NCBI GenBank assembly: GCA_030762895.1
Contig: CM061069.1
Location: 5,143,178-5,207,177, forward strand
DNA: 64,000 nucleotides
Direction: 5' to 3'
DNA from: Sophora flavescens
Lineage: Eukaryota > Streptophyta > Magnoliopsida > Fabales > Fabaceae
Shown here: one piece after another, positions 32,636 through 45,358 of the stretch
Layout: the number at the start of each line of letters is the position of its first letter
How positions within the stretch are numbered: position 1 is the first letter of the stretch
Made by a program: the position numbers and the translations under genes
Notes under the pieces: model-generated
What the model was told of the DNA's origin: nothing
What the model saw: only the letters and a program-made list of their open reading frames with translations
Database searches by the model: none

Positions 32636-33935
32636 TGTTGGTCGTGGCAACCATAACCCAAGAGGGGGGCGAATTGGTTTATAAAATTTTCGTCCCCTTT
32701 TTGTGACCTAGACTAATTTTTGAGAAATTGTAAAAAGATAAAGGAAGAGAAAATCACACAATCAATTTATACTGGTTCAATCACTCCCTTGAGTGACCTA
32801 CATCCAGTCCCCACAATACATTTATGAGTATTTTCCACTAATAATCAATTCAAACTTTACAACACTTAGAGCACTCTCCACTCGGATACCCCACCTTGTG
32901 CAAGAGCCTCAATACTACTCACCAAAGGGATACCCCACCTTTTGGACTTAAGGATACCTCACCCCAAGATTTTCTCTCAATAAAAGATGGATACCTCACC
33001 TTCTTCTTCTAAAGGGATTCCCCACCCTTTTACAAAGAGCCCTCATCACTTGGGATACCCCACCCTTGTGCTAGAGTCCCCAAATATACTCAAGGGATAC
33101 CTCACCCTTGTTACAAATCAAACTAGAAAGATTCCTCACTCTCTTTAACCAACACAAATCAAGCAATAAGTGATTACAAAGAAGAATACATCAAAATGTT
33201 GAATCAATACAAGTTGAAGCACTATGACTCTTGTGTAGGATTGGCTCAAATCTTGATTTCAAGAGTGAAAGATTGAATCTTGAGGTTAGAGATGTTAGGC
33301 AAGTGTTCTTAGAGTGTTAACCAAGGGTTTTTCGGGCTGCTACTGAGTATTTATAGTGGGGTTTCAAAATATGACCATTTTGAACAGCTGCCATGCATTT
33401 TTTGCACCAGAAATCACTTTTTCGCGATTGGTAATCGATTACAGAAGTACTGGTAATCGATTACGAGTTGTCAGTTTGAAATACTGAGCCTTCCAGAAAG
33501 CTGGTAATCAATTACGGGAGTCTGGTAATCGATTACCACTGGTACTTTTAAATATTGATTTTTCTAGAAAGTCGTAATAGATTACAGGAGTTCTGGTAAT
33601 TCAATTACGGGCTTTTCTTTTATCTGAAAAATGATATTTTTCAACCTAAAGAACATTCTACCACTTATGAAAAACATTTTTCCAATTCTTTGAAAAACCT
33701 TAAGCCCATTTTCAATTTTAAAAACAATTTTTAATTAATTCAATTTTAATAACCAATCCTACACTTGAATCTTACAAATAATCATAAGACCAAACTTAAG
33801 CTATATACCCTTGAAGTTCTTCTCTTGGTCTTGGATGATCTTGCCTTGATCTTGCACTTTTATTATCTCAACCAATTGTTTTACTTTTGTTTCTCATCAT
33901 CAAAATTAATTTACTGAAAGTACATTACATCCATA
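32636..33935 (-). repeat. 3' LTR of Sirevirus-like element (1300 bp)
   Basis: Repeat of 38892-40189. Contains about ten GGATACCCCACC/GGATACCTCACC units (32884-33135) and a cluster of GGTAATCGATTAC dyads (33429-33610). The outer end has TATGGATG where the other copy has TGTGGATG. Confidence 0.9.
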
Positions 33936-36900
33936 TTCTCCCCCTTTTTGATGATGACAAAACAATATTGAGATTTTTGAAAAACTTAGGTGGGAGGTTA
34001 GTCATAAACATCATATAAAATATAATCAGAGTTGTAAGCACATATGAGAGGCATGAAGTGTAAAAACTCCCCCTTACTAAATGCATATATCAACGAGGTT
34101 TAGAAAATAAATTTAACATTTATAGCTCCCCCTTACTTAGTGTCATATAATAAGCATATGAAAATTAATTTCAATGACACAAGAAATGCCATTTAAGTCA
34201 CTTTGCATTCAAAGTGTTTTCAAGTTCAAGCGCATTGAGAAAATGGCATAACTATGTTTTTCCAAACATGCAAATATATCCATTCAACCATATCCATTTT
34301 CCAAGCATACTCATCCCCCATATATCTCCCCCTTTTTGTCATTATCAAAAAATTGGTTTTCAATATATAGCAACAACCACAGTCATCCACATTGTTTAGC
34401 ATAAAGTGGTCATACAAAGTGATTCATTCACCAAGTAAACTTAAATCACCAAGAATCAATGTGTGACAAGATTTGTCAATTTATGCCAATGATCCTATTT
34501 TTTCTCCCCCTTTTTGTCATAATATAAAAAATGTAATAGGGCAAAGAGAATCCAATAAATTTAGTAAGGCTATAGCATCCACATTTAATGATCAATCATC
34601 AAAGATGCAAGCATTATAAGTGCATTTCAAGTGGATTCTCAACATTCCAAATGATTATCAAATTTGTGCAAAATCCAACATATGTCAATATATGCACAAT
34701 AAATGTCAATTCATGAACAATGGTTGGTTATCCATCAATCAAAATAGCATTCATGCCATTTGTTTAATAATTTATTCAATTATGAATCAACACATCACAA
34801 TGGAAATCAAATATGCCAACAATGTCAACAAAGTAATGCAACAAGATAGTTTGTTTGACAGTAGATAGTCCAACAATAGTGTCCATTCAACACATTAATT
34901 CAAGCATTGCACAAAGATTACAACAAATAAATGATTTAGCAATATAGTTTGTAAACAAAACTCATTTTGCTATATTCACACTCTCCAAATTGCATCACTC
35001 AATAGGATAGTCAATAACAAGACAACATATTATTGCATTCAACATTACATCCATATTTTATAGCATTCAAGAGCAACACTAACATAGTACAACTATAAGA
35101 TATCAAAAGATAGGCATTGCAATAAAATGTGGTCCAACATCCAATATGTGCAATCGAGTGATGATGCAACATAGAACATGCACATAGTGGCAAAGCCATA
35201 ACATTTATCTCGCATTTACATTTGTCAATTCATTAAATTGCATAGTTATGCTATGGTTCATACATTCATTGAGTCACAATACCAACATATTCATTTTAAA
35301 CTACCACATTTAGTCATAATCCAAACATCACGAAAATGGTATGGCAATATTATACCTAATGTAGTCCACATTTTAATATCCAATATGCATAGTCAAGCAA
35401 CATCAACTCCAAGATATAGTAGCCACTAGACATTTCATTCACAATATCAATCCAAGTATGCAAGTTGACTCAATTTCCATTCACATTTTGTACCAATATG
35501 CAGTTAAAGTGGAAATTCAAATGTGCATCTCAGATTCATCCATTGTGCAAACATATTGAATATGCATGTTAAACTAAGTCAAAGTGAAAAGTGTAACAAT
35601 TCATTATATATAATCTTTCATTGAGTGCCAAAATGGTATGTGAGCACATCGAGGCAAGGTGTAGAGTCAAAGTATAGACTAGTTAAAGTATCGTGAATTC
35701 GTGATACCATTTTCAAATGCGAGTGGTCAAATATTTAATATACAACAATTCAAGTCAAAAAAACCAATGTGCTCAAGTTTTCATGAGATTCTTAAATACA
35801 AGTGCTAAAGGTAAGTCAATCATACGTTTAACATCAAGTCCAAGTGTGCAAGTGCAATAATGACTTTTCAGACTTTTATGCACCAATATTTTCATGTTTT
35901 GATTTTGACACATGGTACTAAGGGACATCAAACATGTTATTATGTTTGTACTTTTGGAAGAAGATTATGCTTTTCGTTATTTAAATCAAGCATTATCTGA
36001 CTTGAATATATGCATGCATTCACTATATGATTCATATTTCATCAAACATAAACATTTTTCTACCAAACATAAAATGTAGCAAGCTAGTATCATCTTAATA
36101 ATCATGTTAAAGGTATGGTTTCTTTCTAGCAATCTTAAGTTCAATTTTTTACCTGAAAACATAGTTTCTTCTGGACATTTTAGAATGCATTACATTTGCA
36201 TATCTTCAACAAGTTATTTCCACACATAAGTACATGTAGGAAAGTTTGAGGTTTTTGTTACCTAGGTCTTGAAGATTAGGAGGTAGATTTTCCTTATTTA
36301 TTGCTCCTTATTTTGATGATTGATTTGCACATTTTCCATGTGAAAAACTTTTGTTAATGAGGCTTCCCTTCTTTGACCATATTTTCATTCTCGTTCCTTG
36401 GCCATGGTTTCCTTGATTGCCTCATTTTAGTTTGACATAGTTGTTCAAACTTTTGCTTTATTGATAGTTGCTTTGTTGAGAATGAGAGGCTTCTTTCTTG
36501 GCATCTTCTCTTTTCCTAGACCGCTTTGCTCATTGTTTTGCAATATTCCCTGCATATCATAAGTGGTAGAGACTCCTTGGTACCCATATCAATTTGGGTC
36601 CTTAGTAATTAGTGGATAAACATTTAGTCCCTTTAGGCACCCAATCAAGTTCATTTTTCATAGCATGATCTTTTCTCTAGAGGTACAAAAGAGATATGTG
36701 ACCACAGTTTCCATAATAATTGCATTCTCTGAAAATTGACATCAATATTCTTTGGCTTGTCATGAAAATTATATTTGCTAAAAATTACACTCATATTCTC
36801 ATGACCACTATCATTCTCATTCTCATTCACTTATTTAAAGTATAGAATCAATTTCACCATGAGTATGATATGATTTCTCAACTTGATATTCAACGTTGAT

Positions 36901-37445
36901 GCAACCTTACAACATATTGAATTTTCAAAACACATGCTTTTCACCATTTAAAGTGGCATAATCATCCTTTAACTTCTTAAAATGAAATGGATGAAACATT
37001 TTGCAAGTAGTTTGAATTTATCATTCTCTAAACCCACTATCTCATCATACTATGTATGCATTTGACAGTTCGATTTTCATATAATTGAGTTTAGCACTAT
37101 TTGTATCCAAGTTTGTTTGAGCCATGTCATATTCCTATGATAATCATTTAAATTTCCCCTTTTTCTAGAATAATTTGTTCATGGCCTTAACATTTTGATT
37201 TATGATTATCTACTGTGGATTTCACAAGACATAGATTTTTGACAACTTTAAGTGCTACAAGTTCTTTCTATCTAGTCTAACACTTAAGATTTAATGATAG
37301 TTAAGCTCAAATTTGAACCATGTGAAATATACATCATGACAAGCAAATCAATCCTCAATCACAAAGATGATTTTATATGATTTTTCTTTGGACATATGCA
37401 CAACTAACAATCATGCTTTACATAACATAGACACATGGACAATTG
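33936..37445 (-). other. 3.5 kb AT-rich non-coding interior with multiple PPT-like tracts
   Basis: No coding potential. Plus-strand CTCCCCCTTTTTG-type tracts (purine-rich on the element strand) recur near 33937, 34067, 34125, 34323 and 34503; the first abuts the LTR and is the likely PPT. Between them the sequence is rich in ATTCAA/CATTT words and lacks pol entirely. Confidence 0.75.
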
Positions 37446-38782
37446 CTAGCGAGATATTTCTAAGCAGTGTGATTTAACTAGAGATGGTCTAATCATGGTT
37501 GCAACATTCAAATTTAAGTTTGTACTATAAACACATGAACATTTTATTTTCTTATTCATAAAAGGTAAGGATTTTGTTACCTTGATTCTTGAACTCACAA
37601 TATTGTCCTTTCTTACCCATTGTCTCTTCTTGTGATGATTGACTTTTGCAAATTTCATATTGTTCTTATGAAAATCTTTGGGAAGCGCTTTCCTTGATGA
37701 AGTCTCTTCTCTTTGTGACAAAATCGTCCATCCTTTTGCAATCTTTCCTGCATATTAGAGATGGTAGAGGGACTTTTTGGTATCCATTTCAACTTGGGTC
37801 CTTGGGGGTTAGTGAATGAGCATTTCTTAGGAACCCATACCCATTTATTTCTCACATAATAATTTTTCCTATAATGGGACATATGAGAAATGTGACCTTT
37901 ACGATTACAATAATTGCAAATTATAGATGAAGGCTTGGTCTTTTTGAGATCATCATAGAAAAACTTTTACTTTTTAGATTGTTGACATTTCTAAATATTT
38001 TATTCAAAAACGTTGTTCGAATTTTCATGCAAAATAGTGTTACTTCCCTTGTTACTAGCATTCACGGAATTAGAACATATAAATTTGTCAACTTTGTTAT
38101 ATCTAGAAGAAAAATCCTCAACTTGATTTTTAAAAATACAATTTTCACAAGTAGTTGAGGTTTTGTAATTTAAAGAATTTTCCTCATAAAGAAAAGTATG
38201 ATCATCTTTCAAGTTCTCAATTCCAATTTCAATGGATGATATCTTTTCCAAGGAATTCAAGTTTTTCTTTTCTAAATTAATCAAGCCATCAAACACATCA
38301 TCATATGTATTTTGCAATCTATCATACAAAGGACTATAAACATTAGCATTATTTACCTCAAAGTCCTTTTGAACCATGTGGGTTGTTGACTGTACATAGG
38401 AATGATCTTTCTCCTCATTTTTGTTCATCAATGCTTCAAGAGGTTGTTCCTTTTATTCTTCAACTCGAACATTATCATTGTTAGCAAGATAAGTAGCATC
38501 AAGTATATTCATTATATCCTTCGCACAAGAGCAATCCTTAATTCTAGCATATGCATCATCATTCAAAATATTTCTCAAAATTTGCATCGCTTTAATATTT
38601 AAGGAAAAACAATTTTTATCAAATTCGTTCCATTGTGATTTGGGTTTGGAAATAAAACCATTTAGCATAATATCCCACAAATCAAAATCTATTGCTTCCA
38701 TAAAAATTTCTATTCTAGCTCTCCAATAAACAAAATCCACACCATCAAAATATGGTGGTTTATAGAAATCACAACAACTCAT
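37446..38782 (-). pseudogene. copia gag, decayed
   Basis: Begins MSCCDFYKPPYFDGVDFVYW at 38782: the DUF4219/UBN2-type start of copia gag with RARIEIFMEAIDFDLWDIM and FSLNIKAMQILRNILNDDAY. It continues in new frames at 38431-38000 (LEKISSIEIGIENLKDDHTF) and 37882-37446. A zinc-knuckle remnant CNYCNRKGHISHMS at about 37878-37922 has lost the last cysteine. At least two frame breaks. This is the only protein-coding trace in the element. Confidence 0.8.
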
Positions 38783-38877
38783 TTTTTTAAAAAATAAATA
38801 AATAAAAGGAGGCTTTTAAGGTTGCCGGGAAAAAGGATCTTTTACTCTAAGCTGTTAAGCTTCTAACCAGAGCCCAA

Positions 38878-38889
38878 GCTCTGATACCA
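38878..38889 (-). promoter_or_regulatory. primer-binding site (initiator tRNA-Met type)
   Basis: Minus strand TGGTATCAGAGC two bases after the 5' LTR end. This is the classic PBS of plant copia elements. Confidence 0.9.
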
Positions 38890-38891
38890 CT

Positions 38892-40189
38892 TGTTGGTCG
38901 TGGCAACCATAACCGAAGAGGGGGGTGAATTGGGTTTATAAAATTTTCGTCCCCTTTTTATGACCTAGACTAATTTTTTAGAAATTGTAAAAAGATAAAG
39001 GAAGAGGAAATCACACAATCAATTTATACTGGTTCAATCACTCCCTTGAGTGACCTACATCCAATCCCCACAATACATTTGTGAGTATTTTCCACTAATA
39101 ATCAATTCAAACTTTACAACACTTAGACCATTCTCCACTCGGATACCCCACCTTGTGCAAGAGCCACAATACTACTCACCAAAGGGATACCCCACCCTTT
39201 GGACTTAAGGATACCTCACCCCCAAGATTTTCTCTCAATACAAGAAGGATACCTCACCTCCTTCTTCTAAAGGGATTCCCCACCCTTTTACAAAGAGACC
39301 TCTTTACTTGGAATACCTCACCCTTGTGCTAGAGTCTCCAAATCTACTAAAGGGATACCTCACCATTGTTACAAATCAAACTAGAGAGATTCCTCACTCT
39401 CTTTAACCAACGCAAATCAAGCAATAAGTGATTACAAAGAAGAATACCTTAAAAGGTTGAATCAATACAAGTTAAAGCACTATGACTCTTGTGTAGGATT
39501 GGCTCAAATCTTGATTTCAAGAGTGAAATATTGAATCTTGAGGTTAGAGATGTTGGGCAATTGTTCTTAGAGTGTTAACCGAGGGTTTTTCGGGCTGCTA
39601 CTGAGTATTTATATTGGGGTTTCAAAATATGGCCGTTTTGAACAGCTGTCATGCATTTTCTGCACCAGAAACACTTTTTCGCGACTGGTAATCGATTACA
39701 GAAGTACTGGTAATCGATTACAAGATGTCAGTTTGAAATACTGAGCTTTCCAGAAAGCTGTTAATCGATTACGGGAGTCTGGTAATCGATTACCACTGAT
39801 ACTTTTAAATATTTAATTTTCGAGAAAGTGGTAATAGATTACAGGAGTTCTGGTAATTCATTACAAGCTTTTCTTTTATCAGAAAAATTATATTTTTCTA
39901 TCTAAAGAACTTTCTACCACATGAAAAACATTTTTCGAATTCTTTGAAAAACCTTAAGCCCATTTTCAATTTTAAAAACAATTTTTAATTAATTCAATTT
40001 TAATAGCCAATCCTACACTTGAATCTTACAAATAATCCTAAGACCAAACTTAAGGTATATACCCTTGAAGTTCTTCTCTTGGTCTTGGATGATCTTGCCT
40101 TGATCTTGCACTTTCATTATCTCAATCAATTGTTTTACTTTTTTTGCTCATCATCAAAATTAATTTCCTGAAAGTACATTGCATCCACA
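38892..40189 (-). repeat. 5' LTR of Sirevirus-like element (1298 bp)
   Basis: Direct repeat of 32636-33935 with scattered substitutions. The GGTAATCGATTAC cluster is at 39684-39865 and the GGATACCCCACC series at 39140-39380. Confidence 0.9.
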
Positions 40190-40960
40190 CTCATCCCAAC
40201 TACCAGACTATTCTAGCAATCAAGCCCTAAGCAAGTCCTCTAAGGACTGGATGGTTCTCTCAGATTGACTATCAGTCTATGGGTGATAAGCTGAACTTAG
40301 TCTAAGCTTCGTTCCTAAAGCCTCTTGCAAACTATTCCAAAATCTAGAGGTTAATCTAGGGTCTCTATCTGACACTATGCTAGAGGGTACACCATGTAGC
40401 CTAACTATCTCCTTGATGTATAACTTGGTCAACTTCTCTAAGGGATATTCCATATACAAAGAGATGAAATTGGCAGACTTAGTCAATCTATCCACAACAA
40501 CCCAGATAGCTTCACAACCAGCTGGAGTCCTAGGGAGTCCAGGCACAAAATCCATAAAGATACTATCCCATTTCCATGATGGGATACTTAACGGTTATAA
40601 CTTACCTGAAGGCTTTTGGTGTTCTATCTTAGCCTTTTGGCACACTAACCATGCATAGATAAACTCAGCTACATCCTTTTTCATCCTAAGCCACCAAAAC
40701 ATGGGCTTAAGATCCTGGTACATATTGGTGGCACCTGAGTGCACACTCAAACCACTCCTATGTCCTTCCTCAAGGATCAACTTCCTAAGCCCGGAAACAT
40801 ATGGTATATAGACTCTATCCTTGAACCTCAAAACTCCATCACTTCCTTCCTTAAAACTAAGGTCTCTACCCTGAGCAAGCAGCTCTTTCTGGTCTAAGAG
40901 GTACTTATTCATGTTTTGGCCCTCTCTAACTTGACCCATCAAACTGTTGGTTACCTTCAA
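40190..40960 (-). pseudogene. gypsy pol: integrase zinc finger and catalytic core
   Basis: Minus strand. H2C2-type zinc-binding region EEGHRSGLSVHSGATNMYQD through WLVCQKAKIEHQ (40760-40600), then the catalytic core MDFVPGLPRTPAGCEAIWVV, VDRLTKSANFI (first Asp), IVSDRDPRLTSRFW (second Asp) and SERTIQSLEDLLRAC (Glu) near 40250. Stops break it near 40277 and 40595. It ends at the Sirevirus-like insertion and resumes at 32635. Confidence 0.9.
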
Positions 40961-41035
40961 GGTTCCAAGCCTAATGCTTTTAGGGGTAACATCCCAAGCT
41001 AAACTTAGGTAGATTCCTCAATCAAATCCATCTCC

Positions 41036-41804
41036 CTAACCATCAAAGTGGATGTGCAAGGTTTTCCTACTTAATGCATCCTCCACTTCATTGGCTTTTC
41101 CTGGGTGGTAGGTCAACTCAAAATCATAATCCTTAAGAAACTCCATCCACCTACGCTGCCTCAAATTCAACTCCTTTTGGTCAAAAAGATATTTCAAACT
41201 CTTATGATCACTAAAGACCTTAAACCTCGCTCCATAAAGGTAATGCCTCCAAATCTTTAAGGCAAACACCATAGCTCCTAACTCTAGGTCATAGGTAGGG
41301 TAGTTCTTCTCATGAGTTTTCAACTGCCTAGAAGCATAAGCTACTACCTTATCATTCTGCATCAACACACCACCTAAACCTTGTTTAGAAGCATCACAGT
41401 AAACTATGAAAGCTTCACCATGATCGGGCAAAACTAACACTACTGCTGATGTCAACCTATCCTTTAAGGTTTGGAAACTTTCCTCACACTTAGAGTCCTA
41501 CACAAAGAGCTGTCCCTTCTTGGTGACGGGTCAAGGACAAAGCTATCTTAGAGAAGCCTTCTATGAACCTCCTATAGTACCCTGCTAAACTCAAGAAACT
41601 CCTAATCTAGGTTACGGACTTTGGCGGTTCCCACTGGAGCACCTTAGTTGGGTCTATGGCTATCCCACCGTTAGAGATGACATGTCCTAAGAAACTCACC
41701 TCCTCTAACCAAAACTCACATTTAGACAACTTAGCATACCACTGCTTCTCCTTAAGGGTCTACAAGACAACCCTCAAGTGTTCTTCATGTTCCTCCTTGG
41801 TCAT
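41036..41804 (-). pseudogene. gypsy pol: RT thumb and RNase H
   Basis: Minus strand. RT end with EEHEEHLRVVL, YAKLSKCEFWLEEVSFLGHV and SLAGYYRRFIEGFSKIA (41800-41520, broken by stops). An open RNase H frame follows (41455-41036): FIVYCDASKQGLGGVLMQ, YASRQLKTHEKNYPTYDLEL, FKVFSDHKSLKYLF and WMEFLKDYDFELTYHPGKAN. The catalytic residues D (YCDAS), E (DLEL) and D (FSDHKS) are present. It joins 46469 across the giant solo LTR. Confidence 0.9.
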
Positions 41805-42619
41805 TGTAACAGCCTGATTTTAATTATGCTGTTCAACCGATTAAAATGTAATTAATTATATTTTAATCTGAGAGTTAAAAAGTGTTTTTGAATAAAAAAA
41901 AATCATATTCATAGTCTACTTTATGGTAGAGGGTTACGGTAAAATTTTTGGTTGAAAATTCAGACGAAAGCCGGTCTGCATTTTCACTGCCGATACAAGT
42001 TTACTGTGCAGAAAACCTAATTTTGACCCGTGAACGAGATAATTAGTGTTTTTATTATGTTTCCTTCAACTTTGGTTATTTTGAAAATTTTCGTTCAAAA
42101 ATATAATATACTATTTTATTCGGGCGAAAACGTTGATGAATTACGATCGGAAATGCAACCGGGTACGAAATGGAGCAGAATAGGAGACATAAAAGGCATG
42201 AGGTGAGATGAGGGAGTGAGGTGACTCACTAGAGTTATGGCCTAAGCTACCTCCTAAAAAGTGGTCATGATGGACATTTTGAAATATATCATATTATATT
42301 CTAAAAACCTATTTTTCTATTTCCTCTTCAACCAAACAAGTCTTAAAGACAAAACTTGCTCTCCAAGCTCATCCTCTCTCCAAACTTTCGTGCTCCCCTC
42401 TCCCTCCTCTATATAATCATCACTCATCTTCATTCTCTCATTTTCTTCCTCCATCTTCATACTTCTTCAACTTCTTTCATTTCTTCTTTTTTCAAACACT
42501 TAAAGCTTCCATTTTTATTAGTCTTTTCCACTTGAGTTCTTCATTAAAGTTCTTCCTTATACTAAGGGTAATGCTCTATGATGACAACCAAATGGTGAGG
42601 TTGCCTTTGATGATCTTTT

Positions 42620-43567
42620 TGGTTGAATTTTAACAATTACAAATCGAAGTCAGAATTGAGTTGTAACATAAAAAGGAAGAAAATATGAAAATGGTGAAGA
42701 TTAGAGATGGTGATGGCGCCACAAACTAGAGAGTTTGATAAGCCAAGTGAGGTTCGCCACAAGAATCGTGGATTCTTGATAAGAACAAGATGGCTCAACC
42801 AAGAACCAAAGAGAGACAATTCCCTCACAAATGGATTTAATCCAAATTCAACATCCAAGTTCCCATTTCATGTGTTTAGGCATGTTACATATAGGGGTGT
42901 GACTGCCAACATTTGGCTTCACCCTTTGTCTTCCCAATGATTCCATAACCCCCACATAACTAGCCTATTCATGACTTACTAAACTCACACTTAACTCAAC
43001 CACTTAATAGTGACTTATTACCCTCTCTCTATCATTATGTAGCAGCCACACTTATTTCTCAAATTAAAAGTGTAACTCCCACATAATTAACTAAAAACAT
43101 GAAAGACTAATAATTCAAAATGGAGTTACTTTTGGTATGCAAACCAAAAAGATTCCTCCCAACTAACCTATGTAATTTCGTGCTCAACATGAGATTAAAT
43201 GGGCTTGACCCAATTGCAACTCTAACAAACTTGGATCCACTCAAATAACCCATTACACTTATTGAATTAAAACAAAACAAGTAAAATCTGCTCATAACTA
43301 CTTAGGCACGTTCATGGGTCTTCTAGTTGAATGAGATAAGTTATCAATTTGGGCTTCATTCCACTTGGCCTCATTCTTGGGCTTGCTTCTATCAAAATAG
43401 CCACCATGTAATTAAAAGCTTGTTGGGCTTTATTGTATCTAACTCTTGTCATGGGCCCACCAAGTCCTTGATTTGATTCTTGATCCAGGGTCTTCATTGG
43501 GCTCATATCATTCTTATTGGAAAGTTGACTTGCCCCCCCGTGGCTCATATCACTCTCATATGAATCT
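42620..43567 (-). mobile_element. gypsy fragment inserted in solo LTR copy 1
   Basis: Absent from copy 2, where TCTTTTTGAAAG is continuous. On the minus strand it encodes MSHGGASQLSNKNDMSPMKT and GGPMTRVRYNKAQQAFNYMV (43575-43312), which resembles the end of gypsy polyproteins (GPMTR motif). Non-coding, LTR-like sequence follows. I cannot define clean LTR ends or a target duplication. Confidence 0.55.
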
Positions 43568-43739
43568 TTTTTCAAGTTTCATCTTTTATTTCTTAGTTTG
43601 CTTTATGTGTTCTTTATATGCTTTAAACTTCTAAAATCTCTCTAAAATGGTAGAAAACTCCGTGTGAGTTGAAACCACTTTCTATAGTCTTGTATTAACT
43701 TATATTTTCACATACTAAGAGATTGTGTAAAACAAAAAT

Positions 43740-44600
43740 ATCCACCTATCTCTTCCAATGAAGGCCGAATGCTTGCATTTGTGACTTAGGAAGTTTGTGT
43801 TTCAACTTTTGGAATATGATCATGTGTTTGAGTTTCTAACTATCCATTGATCTTAAATCTATAAATCTTGGAAGTTTTGATAGCTCGTTCCTATGATGAC
43901 TGAAAATATGAATAAGTAAGCCTAGGATACTATGTTTCAACTTTCCAAGTATGATCATGGATTTAGAACTCTTAATACCTTGTGATTCTAAACCTAAGAG
44001 TTTTTGTTAAACAAAGAATATTTTTCCAAAATGATCATGGACTTGAGCTCCATAAGATATTTGGATGCTAAGTCTAAGAGATTGGAAAGTTTAAGGATTT
44101 CTAACTTGTTTATTCTATGTTATTAAAGCTAGGATGTATTACTTTCATTTTTCCAAGATAATCATGGACTTGAGCTCCGTAAGACATTTGGATGCTAAGT
44201 CTAAGAGATTGGAATGTTTAAATTTCCATTGTTTTCCAAAATGATCATGGACTTGAGCTCCATAATATATTTGGATGCTAAGTCTAATTGATTTGAAAGT
44301 TTAAAGATTTCTAACCTATAAATCCTATGAAGGCCGAACCTAGAAGGTTATGGACCTAGGATACTTTGTTCTTATTTTTCCAAAATGATCATGGTTTTGA
44401 GCCCCTTAATACATATGGATGCTAAACCTAAGAGATTGGAAAGTTTAGTGAATGCTAGCCTATTTTACTAGCCTTGGCCGAATACCCTAAGTTTATAACT
44501 TAGTGGGATTTTAATTCAACTTTGTTAAGTGATCATTGTTTATGAACTCCTAACACTTAAGATCATAAATCCATGAGTTGTATAATTTTCGAGAATCTCT
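43740..44600 (+). repeat. 80-145 bp tandem blocks in solo LTR copy 1
   Basis: Recurring AATGATCATGGACTTGAGCT and TTGGATGCTAAGTCTAAGAG, about six to seven rounds (for example at 43950, 44031, 44159, 44241 and 44385). Homologous to the block in copy 2 but with a different number and length of units. Confidence 0.8.
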
Positions 44601-45358
44601 AACCCTAAGAACTAGTCTTGGACGAACCTATACCTTGTGGTTTGGTGTTCTTATTTGATTTTAACTTGTGATTTTGTGTTCATAACCTTAGACTTCCATC
44701 GCGGAGGAAACGAGGATGTTCGTGGTATACCTCTTCGAGCATCTAATCTCCTTACCTTCGCAGATGGTGGAGTTAGTACTTTGTGGTGTGACAATGATGA
44801 GTTTCAAGTTCGGGAGTCCGGTGATAACCCATGTGGGGGAAAGAACCAACCTATCATTGGAATGGATAAGAAGTAGATTATATAATAATTGTGTAAGGCG
44901 ACCTAAACCCTACTAGTAGTTGAGTAATCAACAAGACCAAAATCACATTGGAAACCTTTTCTGAAAAACCAATGATGATTCGGGGATTGTGGGTTTATTG
45001 ACATTTGGTTGATCTTTATATTGTTGATGGTTGATTTGATTTTATTACCTTTATTGAATTGATTTTGTGCTATGTTGGTAATATGGGAATATTTTGATTG
45101 ATATTGTGTTATGCATGATCTGCCTGGTTTTTATTATTATGCTTAGTGAATTTTAAGCAATGATATATATGTTGTCTAAGAGATGATTGTTTTGGGTGTG
45201 AGGATAATGATGATTTAGAAGTGCCTAACTTAGATGAGGAATGTTAAAGAGGTGTTATGGCATAGAATATGTGTCAAGTTCTAATGGAAGGTTAAGGCAC
45301 TAAGATGTTGTTAAAATAGGTTGGTGAGATTCAAGTATAGGTGTTGTTGTCCACAACC

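Larger units (their letters stand above)
32636..40189 (-). mobile_element. non-autonomous Sirevirus-like copia element, gag only
   Basis: LTRs 32636-33935 and 38892-40189 are highly similar direct repeats. Read on the minus strand, the tRNA-iMet-type PBS follows the 5' LTR, gag-like sequence comes next, and a purine tract AAAAAGGGGGAGAA precedes the 3' LTR. Flanking bases CTTAT (32631-32635) and CTCAT (40190-40194) are a target duplication with one change. No protease, integrase, RT or RNase H is found. It sits in the integrase gene of the minus-strand gypsy element. Confidence 0.88.
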
